The position numbers and the translations under genes were made by a program. 64,000 nt of DNA from Roseateles saccharophilus. Lineage in GTDB: Bacteria; Pseudomonadota; Gammaproteobacteria; Burkholderiales; Burkholderiaceae_C. The stretch is from NCBI RefSeq assembly GCF_004342485.1, contig NZ_SMBU01000021.1, positions 1 through 64,000 of the forward strand, given 5' to 3'. This document shows, piece by piece, positions 42,320 to 50,901 of the stretch. Position 1 is the stretch's first letter. Each line of letters starts with the position of its first letter. The notes under the pieces were generated by a model. That model made no database searches. It was not told where the DNA came from and worked only from the letters and a program-made list of their open reading frames with translations.

Positions 42320-45043
42320 TCAAGCGACGAAGGCGCAGGCCGATGCCGGCGTGCGCGTGTCCATGTTGCGGCCCCGGTTGAGGTGGTCGTCCGCCTCGGT
42401 GGCGCAACCCAGCATGCGCGGGTACAGGAAGATCGTGAATGCGGCCGTTTCCAGCTCGCGTGCGCCGATGCGGCCCTGCGCCAGCGGCTGCCACAGCATC
42501 TTCAGCAGCAGCGCGGCGATCACCGCGTCGATGTTGACGCAGTAGACGTTGCGCGAGACGCCGGCGTCGAACAACTCCTGCACCAGCGCGCGGTAGAACT
42601 GGTGGAACACATTGGCCTCGCCGCGCTGCTCGAACAGCCTGGCGATGAAGACCTCGCGAGGGTCGTGGTTGACGGGCTTGTCCTTGAACACCGGGTGGTT
42701 CACGCCGGGCAGCTTGGCGATGTCCAGGCTGCCCGCGCCCTTCCTGTCGGCCTTGTACTGGGCATACCGGGCCACCGCGCGCCGGGCCATGGCCTGCAGG
42801 TCGAGGCCGTGGTCGACAGCCGCCGGGTCCGCGAGGCCGCTGCCCTCGAACTGCTCGCACAGGAAGGCGATGCCCTCGTAGCCATTGCCGCCATGCGCGT
42901 AGCCGGTGTGGCTCAGGAAGCCCAGCAAAGCCTTGTTGAGCTGCACGCGCCCGGGCTGCTCCGGGCCATCGGCAGAGACCGCACCCTTCGCGCCTTGCGC
43001 CGAGATGGCACCGGGGCCGTTGGTCAGCAGCAGGCCCACCAGCGTCTGGAACGCGAACAGATCGCCCTCGTCCGGCCGCGAGCCCAGCAGCGCGGCGAAG
43101 GCGATCTCGCCCAGGCTCGTGCGGCCCAGCAGCTCGGCGTCGGCGATGCCGCAGAAGGCGCCCGGCTCGTGCCGGCTCGCGTCGGCGGAAGCACCGATCA
43201 GCGTGCCGAACAGCTGCAGCCACCACGGGATGCTCTCGGCCGTGGCGCGCGAGATGCGCTTGCGCGACAGCGGCCCCCAGGCCAGCGTGGCGGAGATCGC
43301 GGCCAGCACGGCCGCTTCGGTCGGGTGGCCGGGCTGGCTGCGCAGCCAGCGCAGAAAGACCGAGCGTGCGCCGTGGGCCTGCACGCCCGCCAGCAGGCGC
43401 TCAGCCTGCGGGTCGGGGCGGTCGCTGCTCAGGCCGGCCAGGCCCCTGGCATCGACCTTGGCGATGTCGAAGCTCTCGGACAGCGACGCACCGAACTCGT
43501 TGCCCAGCCCCGCCGCGTGAAAGCCTTCGATCAGCCCGCGCAGCGCCTCGCGCGCCGCCTGCTGGCGCCTGGGGCCGACGATGGCGGCGGCCGCCGCCAG
43601 CACCGCATTGGGCGCGTTGCCCGCCTCGCGGCTGGCCTGGGCCGCAGCCAGCTCGGGCCTGCCGTGCAGGTTGACGTAGGCCGCGATGACAGGGGCGATC
43701 AGCCTGCGGTCGTTCTCGCCGCCCGCGTCGTGCAGCAGGGCCAGCGCCACGTTGGACTCCAGCGGCAGCGTGGCCGCCATCAGCATGCTGCTGCCGTGCA
43801 GGCTGCTGACCTGCGTCTTCGCGTCCATCTGCGACGCGCCGGAGGCGTCCTTCATGTTCTGGCGCGGCACCACGCCGCCGATCTGCCTGTTCAGCAACGC
43901 GATCTGCTCGCCATAGGGCGAGACGGCCTGCACCACCGGCAGGCGCAGCGCCTCGGGCAGGTCCAGCCCCTCGTCGGAGCCGAACCAGGGCTTGAGCGCC
44001 AGGCTGCCTTCGGGCGCGAAGTCGGGCATCGTCGCGTTGGTGCGCATCACGGCCGTCAACGCGGCGGGGATGTGGGCGATGTTGGTCACCAGCGCGCCCC
44101 TGGCCGAGAACACCGGGTTGTCGGGCGTGAAGATGCCGTCCACGCCGAACTTCTCCATGAACCAGCCTTCCTTGGCCTGGGCGTCGTCGTCGCCGCCGGC
44201 CATCGCGCCGGCGTGGCCCACGGCGCGCGTGAGCCTGCTCTTCCAGCGCCCTACAACGCAGGCCACCACCGGCTTGGTGAAGTGCGCGTCGTGCTCGTAG
44301 TAGCCACCGGGCTCGCAGTACAGCACCGCGGCCTTGCTGCGCGCATCGTTCGCCAGCGCGAACGCGAATTCCGGCGCGGCGTAGTGGATGTAGACATCCT
44401 TGCCGCTGGAGATCACCGTGGTCGTGCCCCAGCCGGCCATGCGCAGGTATTGCGCGATGGTGGTGGAGAAGCCGCCCGAGTTGGAGAAGATGGCGATGCT
44501 GCCGGGCTTGAGCGAATCGCCCGGTCTGTCGCCACCCAGGGCGCCGCCGATGCGCACCTGGTTCCAGGAATCGGCCGCGCCCAGGCCGTTGGCGCCGAAG
44601 ATGTCGATGCCGTGTTGCTGCCCCATCGCACGGATCTCGCGCGCATCGTGCACCGAGATCTTCTCGGTGATGATGAAGATCTTGCGCAGCTCGGGGTTCA
44701 CGCGGATCAGCTCGGCCACGCCGTCGCGCGCCGCGGATGGTGGCAGGTAGACCACGCCGCAGTTGAAGCGGTGCCCGGCGGCCAGCGCGTCGCGCACGTT
44801 GTTGTAGACGGGGATGTCGCCGACCGGGGTTGGCAGCACCGCCCCGCCCTTGCCGGGTGCGGTGCCGCAGACCACGTTGCCGCCCGAGTAGGCGTGGCTC
44901 ACCGGCGTAACCTCGCTGGACTCGCCGCCCAGGATGTTGAGCACGCAGACCCGGTCCTCGCGCGAGGCGACCTGCATCAGCGAGCTGATGCCGACGTGGT
45001 ATTTGAAATCGCCAACGCCCGGGCGTTGCAGGATGCTCTGCAT
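42320..45043 (-). CDS. aclA: ATP-citrate lyase-like large subunit, extended
   Basis: The protein has 907 residues; usual AclA-type subunits have about 610. Residues 1-320 form the CoA-binding and ligase part: IAIFSNSGGFSTTIAQYLRM, and AVGHAGAMAGG with the phosphohistidine. A citrate-synthase-like domain fills the C-terminal third, ending GVNHPVFKDKPVNHDPREVF. In the typical enzyme a DHGP motif lies here; this protein has TNGPGAIS at the matching place. About 250 extra residues lie between the two parts. The reaction would be ATP + CoA + a citrate-like acid to acyl-CoA + ketoacid, but the altered motif and insert make the substrate uncertain. The symbol is given for homology only. Confidence 0.75.
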   Translation of the reverse strand: MQSILQRPGVGDFKYHVGISSLMQVASREDRVCVLNILGGESSEVTPVSHAYSGGNVVCGTAPGKGGAVLPTPVGDIPVYNNVRDALAAGHRFNCGVVYLPPSAARDGVAELIRVNPELRKIFIITEKISVHDAREIRAMGQQHGIDIFGANGLGAADSWNQVRIGGALGGDRPGDSLKPGSIAIFSNSGGFSTTIAQYLRMAGWGTTTVISSGKDVYIHYAAPEFAFALANDARSKAAVLYCEPGGYYEHDAHFTKPVVACVVGRWKSRLTRAVGHAGAMAGGDDDAQAKEGWFMEKFGVDGIFTPDNPVFSARGALVTNIAHIPAALTAVMRTNATMPDFAPEGSLALKPWFGSDEGLDLPEALRLPVVQAVSPYGEQIALLNRQIGGVVPRQNMKDASGASQMDAKTQVSSLHGSSMLMAATLPLESNVALALLHDAGGENDRRLIAPVIAAYVNLHGRPELAAAQASREAGNAPNAVLAAAAAIVGPRRQQAAREALRGLIEGFHAAGLGNEFGASLSESFDIAKVDARGLAGLSSDRPDPQAERLLAGVQAHGARSVFLRWLRSQPGHPTEAAVLAAISATLAWGPLSRKRISRATAESIPWWLQLFGTLIGASADASRHEPGAFCGIADAELLGRTSLGEIAFAALLGSRPDEGDLFAFQTLVGLLLTNGPGAISAQGAKGAVSADGPEQPGRVQLNKALLGFLSHTGYAHGGNGYEGIAFLCEQFEGSGLADPAAVDHGLDLQAMARRAVARYAQYKADRKGAGSLDIAKLPGVNHPVFKDKPVNHDPREVFIARLFEQRGEANVFHQFYRALVQELFDAGVSRNVYCVNIDAVIAALLLKMLWQPLAQGRIGARELETAAFTIFLYPRMLGCATEADDHLNRGRNMDTRTPASACAFVA

Positions 45044-45061
45044 GTCGCTTCTCCTTCGTGG

Positions 45062-46339
45062 TCAGGCGACGTCGAGGCCGAGACGGGTCGCGATCTGCTG
45101 GCGGCCGCCGGCCTGCATCCAGGCATCCACCTGTTTCGCGAACTGGATCACCTCGCTCATGTCGGAGTCGAAGCCGAACAGCCGGTACGGCAGGCCCAGC
45201 GCGTCGCAGGTGTCGCGCAGCGCGCCCATGCCGCGCACCAGGTTCGGCCCGCCGCGGCCCAGCACCACGTACAGCGGCGTGGGGCCGTGCTGGCTGAAGT
45301 GCTCGCGCAGCGCATCCGCCATCGCGCGCAGCGTCTCGAAGATGTCGGTGTTGTTGCTCTTGCCGCCGATGATGAAGAGCACATTGGCCTGCCTCAGCCA
45401 GTGCCTGAAGCAGATGCGCGCCACCTCCTTCATCTTCCCGTAGGGCGGGTTGCCGCCGAAGTCGGAGCTGATGATGGCCGCGTCGCCCAGCATCTCGGTC
45501 ACCAGCGAATTGGCGCCGCCGCCGAAGGTGGGCGCCAGCACCGTGCCCTTGTCGTTGATGACGTAGACGTCGCTCTGGCCCTGGTGGGTGCGCAGCGTGT
45601 TGATCTCCTGCTCGAAGGCCGAGTAGTCGGCCGCGAACAGGTGGGCGGGCAGCTTCAGGCGCAGCCAGCGCGGGTCGTCACGGTCGAAGCCGCACTTGAA
45701 GTCGCAGGCCACGGGCGTGAGGCGGCCCTTGCCGTCGGGCCGCATGCGGATGGGGTTGAGCTCCAGCGTCGTCATGCCGAAGTTGTGGAACAGCTCCCAC
45801 AGCTTGGGCAGGTGCTGCACCAGCGGCGAAATGATCTCCCGGGGCGCGCCGATCTCGGTCAACGCATTCGCCACCACGAAGGACTTCAGGCCCGTCAGCG
45901 GGTCGAACGGCAGCTGGGCCACTTGCCGCTTGTCCAGCTCCTCGATGTCCATGCCGCCCATGTGCGTGAGCGTCATCGTCGGCGCGCGGAAGTGGGTGGA
46001 ATCGCTGATCGAGAAATACACCTCGTGCTCGGCCGGCACGCCGGCCTCGAAGGTCACGCCGTTGGCCTTGGCCCGGTTGTGGCCCACCTGGTGCTCGGCG
46101 AAGTACAGGCGCTCCTTCTCGGCCAGTGCGGTCTGCAGGTCACGCGCCCTGCCGAGCAGGCCGGCCTTGCCCTTCTTGCCGATGCCGCCCTTGAAGACCG
46201 GCTTGACGAACAGCAGGCCGTGCCTGTCGAGCATGGCCTTGATCTCTTCTTCGCTGGCGCCCGGGCCGAGCACCTCGGGCACCGGAAAGCCGACGAATTC
46301 GAGCAGCCGGGCACCGTGCTGCATGCCGGTAATTTGCAT
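45062..46339 (-). CDS. aclB: ATP-citrate lyase-like small (ATP-grasp) subunit
   Basis: A protein of 425 residues, close to the usual 400. The N-terminal ATP-grasp part has LLFVKPVFKGGIGKKGKAGL and FEAGVPAEHEVYFSISDSTH. The metal/ATP region TTLELNPIRM follows, and the C-terminal succinyl-CoA-synthetase-like part has INDKGTVLAPTFGGGANSLV and NVLFIIGGKSNNTDIFETLR, which forms the organic-acid pocket. It lies 18 bp before the large subunit. ATP-citrate lyase in bacteria is best known from the reductive TCA cycle, but no other genes of that cycle are here; the context points to breakdown of an imported organic acid. Confidence 0.8.
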   Translation of the reverse strand: MQITGMQHGARLLEFVGFPVPEVLGPGASEEEIKAMLDRHGLLFVKPVFKGGIGKKGKAGLLGRARDLQTALAEKERLYFAEHQVGHNRAKANGVTFEAGVPAEHEVYFSISDSTHFRAPTMTLTHMGGMDIEELDKRQVAQLPFDPLTGLKSFVVANALTEIGAPREIISPLVQHLPKLWELFHNFGMTTLELNPIRMRPDGKGRLTPVACDFKCGFDRDDPRWLRLKLPAHLFAADYSAFEQEINTLRTHQGQSDVYVINDKGTVLAPTFGGGANSLVTEMLGDAAIISSDFGGNPPYGKMKEVARICFRHWLRQANVLFIIGGKSNNTDIFETLRAMADALREHFSQHGPTPLYVVLGRGGPNLVRGMGALRDTCDALGLPYRLFGFDSDMSEVIQFAKQVDAWMQAGGRQQIATRLGLDVA

Positions 46340-46425
46340 GGGAATGCTCCTCGCCCCTGGGGGGCGCCCCTGCAGGACAGGGAGGCCGGCCCCGCGCCCT
46401 TGCGCGGGGCAAAACGGGCCGCTTG

Positions 46426-47481
46426 TCAGTCCAGCTTCTTCAGCTCTTCCTTGACGACCTCGGGCAGCAGCGGAATGAAGACCCGCTCTTCCGCCACCAC
46501 CTGCTGGCCCTCCTGGCTCAGCACGAGCTTCAGGAATTCCTTGACCTTGGGCTCCAGCGGCTTGCCGGGCACCTTGTTGACGTAGATGTAGACGTAGCGG
46601 CTGAACGGGTACTTGTGCTGGTAGACGTTCTCGGTCGTCGGCGCATAGCAGCTACCACCCTGCTTCGTCGAGAGGTTGAGCACCTTGACGTTGGGCGTCA
46701 CGTTGGCCAGCAGCGCGTAGGTCAGGCCGGCCGGGTGCGTGGCCATCTCCTCGGCAACGACGGTAAAGACGTGCTTGAAGCCCTTGCCCTTCATGAACTG
46801 GATGTTGTCCTTGTACTCGCCGCCGTCCATGGCGACGGCCTTGAAGTACTGTTCGATGCCGTTGACCGGTTTCAGCCCGTACAGGTGAATGGGCTTGGCG
46901 GCCCACGCGCCGGTCGCGCCGACATCGCCCCAGGTGTTGACTTCCCTGTAGCCGAGCTTGCGCGTCTTGGAGTAGATGGCATCGAGCTGAGGCAGGCTCA
47001 GGCAGTCGATCGGGTTGTCCTTGTCGACGAGGATCACGCTCGCGGCCGTCTTGCCCAGCGAGCCGACGCTGCCGGTCGCGACCTTGATCTCCAGCGGCTC
47101 GTAGCCGAACTTGTCGACGAAGGCCTTGCGCTCGGCGGGAAACATCTCACGGCCGACCGGCGCAAGCTGGCCCTTGCCCGACACGAGGCCGGGGCCACCT
47201 GCGCCGGAGGCGCGCAGGTCCAGCGTCAGCGACAGGCGTGGGTACTGCTTGCGGTAGATCTTGGCCCAGCCCAGCACGACTTCATCCATGATGTCCGCGC
47301 CGACGATGGGTAGCTCTTCCTCGGGCTCGCTGGCGACCGGGCCCGGGTTCCAATTCGGGATCGACGGGTCGGCCTTCAGCGAATGTTCCGGGGCCGCGTA
47401 TTTCAGGGCCTGGGCGGGAACGCCCCAGAGCGTGAGGATCGCGGCGGCCAGGCCAGCTTGCAGGGCAAGGGTTTTTTTCAT
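46426..47481 (-). CDS. PstS-like periplasmic binding protein (PBP 5)
   Basis: A protein of 351 residues from ATG 47481 (MKKTLALQAGLAAAILTLWG). Family segments: VGADIMDEVVLGWAKIYRK, PVGREMFPAERKAFVDKFGY, VILVDKDNPIDCLSLPQLD, NTWGDVGATGAWAAKPIHL and VKEFLKLVLSQEGQQVVAEE. It heads a unit that continues into aclB, aclA and PBP 4, and has its own TTCAG-box promoter just upstream. Placement before a citrate-lyase-like enzyme hints at an organic-acid or metal-organic-acid ligand. That is inference. Confidence 0.85.
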   Translation of the reverse strand: MKKTLALQAGLAAAILTLWGVPAQALKYAAPEHSLKADPSIPNWNPGPVASEPEEELPIVGADIMDEVVLGWAKIYRKQYPRLSLTLDLRASGAGGPGLVSGKGQLAPVGREMFPAERKAFVDKFGYEPLEIKVATGSVGSLGKTAASVILVDKDNPIDCLSLPQLDAIYSKTRKLGYREVNTWGDVGATGAWAAKPIHLYGLKPVNGIEQYFKAVAMDGGEYKDNIQFMKGKGFKHVFTVVAEEMATHPAGLTYALLANVTPNVKVLNLSTKQGGSCYAPTTENVYQHKYPFSRYVYIYVNKVPGKPLEPKVKEFLKLVLSQEGQQVVAEERVFIPLLPEVVKEELKKLD

Positions 47482-47519
47482 CGGTTTGTCTCCAAGGTTG
47501 ATGGGGTGGCGATGCCTGG

Positions 47520-47573
47520 AGGTTAGGGATCGCGACTGAAAACGTTCTGAACGGCGTCTGAAAGTGGGTTCAG
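47520..47573 (-). promoter_or_regulatory. TTCAG-box promoter 4 (PBP 5 - citrate-lyase-like unit)
   Basis: Read on the minus strand, CTGAA at 47573-47569 is followed at 11-bp steps by three perfect TTCAG half-sites (47562, 47551, 47540), and TAACCT starts at 47525, 15 bp after the start of the last half-site. The box overlaps the stop codon of the TonB receptor gene upstream. Confidence 0.8.
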
Positions 47574-49633
47574 AAATCGAACTTGCCGCTGAACTTGATG
47601 CTGCGGTCCATGCCGATTCCCAGCGTGCCGGTGCCGATCGAGTTCCAGTACCGACGGTTCGCGACGTTGTCCACCGAGACGTTGAAGGACGCCGGCTTGC
47701 CACCGATTCGCGTCGCATAGCTCGCCCCGAGGTCGTAGAGCGCATATCCCGGCAGATAGCCTTGATCCTGCGCGTTGAGCGGCCGCTTGGAGATCAGCTT
47801 GGCGACCGCGCGCAGCGTCAGGCCCTTCAACTGCGGCATCGCGTACGAGACGCCGACATTGCCGCTCCAGTCCGGCGTGTTCTCCGGCACCTTGCCATCG
47901 ATCAGCGGCTGCTTGGGCGAGTCCTGCCGCGCATGCAGGCGCTGCACGGCGCCCGTGAAGCGCAGGTCGCGTGTGGCGTCGAAGGAGGCCGTCGACTCGA
48001 ATCCCTTGTAAGTGAGGTCGCCGCTGTAGGCAAAGATGTTGGTGACGGGATCCGTCACGGCGTTGCCGCGCACGATGTCGAAGTAGGAGGCGCTGAGGGT
48101 CAGCCCCCAGATGTCGCTGACCCTAACCCCGAGCTCCTTCTGCTTGGACGTCGCCGGCGCCAGCGTGACATTGGCATTGGCCGCGTTGGCCGGCGCCGTG
48201 CCACCCGCCTCGAGGCCCTGCATGACGCTCGCGAACAAGGTCACATGAGGCAGCACGTCATAGAGCGCGCCGTAGGCCGGCGAATGCACCCGGCTGCTGC
48301 TCTCGGTGAGGCCGACCTTCTCGGTGTCATGCACCGCACGAAGGCCCATCAGCAGCTTCAGGGGCCTGGCGACGCTGAGCGTGTCGTAGAAGTAGAGCCC
48401 TTCGTCCGTGCTGATCTGCGCCGGGTTGGCGGTGCCCGGCTTGGTGTAGACCGGAGCGGCCAGCTCGATGGGGTCGAAGATGTTCTGCCGCTGCGGCAGC
48501 GTGAGGTTCTGGACGTCCTTGGCCAGCGAGTACCGCGAGGTGCGAGACATGCCGACCGTCAGGTCGTGCTCGACGGACCAGGTGTCGAAATGCCCGCGCA
48601 GCTCGGCGCGGGTGAAGTGATTCCCGTATTCGTTGGTGACGGGCTGCACCGTGACGACGCCGTTCGCGCCGGTCACGAGGTCGTAGCCACCGATCCGCAC
48701 CGTCGTGCGGTGCCGGGAGGAACTGGAGTAGCCCGACTGGACCAGCAGCTTCCAGTTGTCCGACAGCAGATAGTCCAGCCGCCCCTGGTAGTTGTAGGTC
48801 TCGGGGTTGTACCAATCCCAGCGGCCGGACAACAGCCGGCGCGGGTCGAGCACGCGCGGCAGCGGCACGACGCCGTTGACGGCCGGCTTCAGCGAGATGC
48901 CGGCCTGCTCGGGAATGTGGCGGCTGTAGTACTCGAAGTCGCCCTGGACGGTCAGCCGCGACGTCACGCGAAAGTCCAATCCGAGGCTGGCGAACTCGCC
49001 ACGACCACCCATGTTGCGGATGCCGTTCTCGATGTGCATGGCCGAGGCATTGAAGCGCAGGCCGAACTCGCGGTTCTCTCCGAACCGGCGGCCCAGATCC
49101 ACGTTGGTGCTGTACTGGCCGAAGGCGTTGCCCGCAAAGCCCACCGAGGTCACGTCGCGGTTGCCGGCGCGCTTGGGTATGAAGTTGATGATGCCCGCCG
49201 GGCTCGCGATGCCGAACATCAGTGCATTGGCGCCCTTGAGCGTCTCGACGCGCACCTTGTTCTCGACCGGGTTGGTGATGACGCCGGTCACCGGCAGGCC
49301 GCCATCGAGGCGGTAATTGGCGAACAGGTTGAGCTTGATGCCGCGGATTGCGAACGCATCGTTGGTCGTACCCGCCGAGTTGGTGGCAACGACTCCGGCC
49401 ACGTTCTTGATCGCGTCGGTGTAGCCCTCCTGGGCCTGGCTCAGGGTCGCGCCCGAGGCGACCTCCTTGGTCATGGGCATGCTGGGCGCCTTTTCCAGCT
49501 CCTTCAGCTCCTCCCTCAGCCGCTCGTCCTGCGAAGGACTGGGTGAGGCCGGCTGCCCCTGTTGATCGTCCGCATGGGCAAGCGGGAATGCCGCAAGGAT
49601 TGCCAGTGCCAAGCTGGCCTGGGTTGCTTTCAT
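47570..49633 (-). CDS. TonB-dependent outer-membrane receptor 2 (siderophore-type)
   Basis: A protein of 687 residues from ATG 49633 (MKATQASLALAILAAFPLAH). The plug has GYTDAIKNVAGVVATNSAGT, AFAIRGIKLNLFANYRLDGG and VETLKGANALMFGIASPAG, the last being typical of ferric-siderophore receptors (FhuA/FpvA group). The barrel ends with MDRSIKFSGKFDF. It is last in the ABC-transporter unit, after PBP 6. It likely imports a chelate or related compound; ligand unknown. I see no clear TonB box at the mature N-terminus. Confidence 0.88.
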   Translation of the reverse strand: MKATQASLALAILAAFPLAHADDQQGQPASPSPSQDERLREELKELEKAPSMPMTKEVASGATLSQAQEGYTDAIKNVAGVVATNSAGTTNDAFAIRGIKLNLFANYRLDGGLPVTGVITNPVENKVRVETLKGANALMFGIASPAGIINFIPKRAGNRDVTSVGFAGNAFGQYSTNVDLGRRFGENREFGLRFNASAMHIENGIRNMGGRGEFASLGLDFRVTSRLTVQGDFEYYSRHIPEQAGISLKPAVNGVVPLPRVLDPRRLLSGRWDWYNPETYNYQGRLDYLLSDNWKLLVQSGYSSSSRHRTTVRIGGYDLVTGANGVVTVQPVTNEYGNHFTRAELRGHFDTWSVEHDLTVGMSRTSRYSLAKDVQNLTLPQRQNIFDPIELAAPVYTKPGTANPAQISTDEGLYFYDTLSVARPLKLLMGLRAVHDTEKVGLTESSSRVHSPAYGALYDVLPHVTLFASVMQGLEAGGTAPANAANANVTLAPATSKQKELGVRVSDIWGLTLSASYFDIVRGNAVTDPVTNIFAYSGDLTYKGFESTASFDATRDLRFTGAVQRLHARQDSPKQPLIDGKVPENTPDWSGNVGVSYAMPQLKGLTLRAVAKLISKRPLNAQDQGYLPGYALYDLGASYATRIGGKPASFNVSVDNVANRRYWNSIGTGTLGIGMDRSIKFSGKFDF

Positions 49634-49708
49634 CGTCGTCTCCGTTGTAGTTTTTGAAGCGGGCCTGTTCGTCGGGGAGCAGGCCAGCATCGGCGCGTCG
49701 GCCGTGCC

Positions 49709-50872
49709 TCAGCGAACGAGGGCGCGCGCCGCGTCGGCCTGGTTGGCGCGCAGCGGCACATAGCGCGCGTGGTCGAGCACAACCTGCTGGCCTTCCCGGC
49801 TCAGCACGAACTTGATGAACTCTTCGAGCACGGACGGCAAGGGCTTGCCGGGCGCCTTGTTGAGGTTGAAGTAGGTCAGCCGGCTCAGCGGGTAGGTGGC
49901 CAGCGCGACGTTCTCGTAGGTCGGGGCCTGGGGAACGTCGCCCTCCTTCTCGACCAGCGGCACGAGCTTGACCGGCGCGTCGGTGTAGGCCATGCCGGAG
50001 TAGCCGATGCTGTAGCGATCGCTGGCGACGTCCTTGGCCATCGGGAAGACCAGCTTCTCGAACTTGATGCCGTCGCGCCATTCGCCCCGCTTGCCGTCGG
50101 CGCTCAGCACCCGCTGGCGGATGAATTCCTCGAAGCCGTTCCAGGGCTTGATGCCATACAGGTTGATGGGCTTGTCGGCCCACTCGCCGGTCAGCCCGAG
50201 CTCGCCCCAGGTCGTGATCGCGCTTCCGCCGCGCGCGTGGGTGGACGAGTACAGCTGGTCGAGCTGCTTGAAGGTGATGGCCTCGATCGGGTTGTCCTTG
50301 TTGACAAAGAACGCCACGGTGTCGAGCGCGCCGAAGTGGCGGTAGGAGCCGCCGGAGATCGGCACGCTGAGCGGGTCGTAGCCGAACTTGGCCTTGAACT
50401 TGGAGATGTCGTCGGGCTTGAGCTCGCGCGACACGAAGACGAAGTCCAGGTCGCCCTTGATCAGTTCGATGGCGCCGAGGCTGCCGGCATAGGGCGGCGC
50501 GATCGACAGGTGGGCGTTGGGGTAGTAGCCGTGGAACTTCTCCATCCACTTCTGCGCGAGCACCACCATCACGTCGGACGCGGCGCCCTTGAAAGTGCCG
50601 CTGATCCTGATGTCCTTCCGCGGCTGATAGCTCGGCAGGCGCTGGTCGATCCGGGGCTGCAGGATCTCGGGCTCGGGCAGGTCGCGGCCGTGCTGGCGGC
50701 CCTGCTCGGCCTGCTCCTCGGTCTGCTTGGGGTTGGTGGCCAGCACGGGCGTCACCCAGGTCATCATCGGCGTCGTGGCGCCGCTGCCGGTCTGGGCCTG
50801 CGCCGGGGTGAACGCCGTGAACGCGGTGGCGGCAAGCGCTGCCGCGCCAACCAGGGTCAGCTTCCTATTCAT
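49709..50872 (-). CDS. PstS-like periplasmic binding protein (PBP 6)
   Basis: A protein of 387 residues with a signal peptide (MNRKLTLVGAAALAATAFTA). An unusual 60-residue polar linker (KQTEEQAEQGRQHGRDLPEP) precedes the fold. Family segments: IRISGTFKGAASDVMVVLAQ, FVSRELKPDDISKFKAKFGY, AFFVNKDNPIEAITFKQLD, TTWGELGLTGEWADKPINL and LEEFIKFVLSREGQQVVLDH. It lies between the double PBP 7 and TonB receptor 2. Ligand unknown. Confidence 0.85.
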   Translation of the reverse strand: MNRKLTLVGAAALAATAFTAFTPAQAQTGSGATTPMMTWVTPVLATNPKQTEEQAEQGRQHGRDLPEPEILQPRIDQRLPSYQPRKDIRISGTFKGAASDVMVVLAQKWMEKFHGYYPNAHLSIAPPYAGSLGAIELIKGDLDFVFVSRELKPDDISKFKAKFGYDPLSVPISGGSYRHFGALDTVAFFVNKDNPIEAITFKQLDQLYSSTHARGGSAITTWGELGLTGEWADKPINLYGIKPWNGFEEFIRQRVLSADGKRGEWRDGIKFEKLVFPMAKDVASDRYSIGYSGMAYTDAPVKLVPLVEKEGDVPQAPTYENVALATYPLSRLTYFNLNKAPGKPLPSVLEEFIKFVLSREGQQVVLDHARYVPLRANQADAARALVR

Positions 50873-50901
50873 CGTTTGTCTCCGTTATCGTTGTGGAGGG
50901 G

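Noticed and set aside
42320-46339. Reductive TCA cycle carbon fixation based on aclA and aclB
   Set aside because: No other enzyme of the cycle is nearby, the large subunit is atypical, and the context is an uptake and efflux locus.
42383-46585. A 1400-codon open frame on the plus strand opposite the citrate-lyase-like genes
   Set aside because: It lies antisense to two clearly conserved proteins, has a composition rich in Arg, Ala, Gly and Gln without any domain, and is the usual mirror frame of GC-rich codon use.
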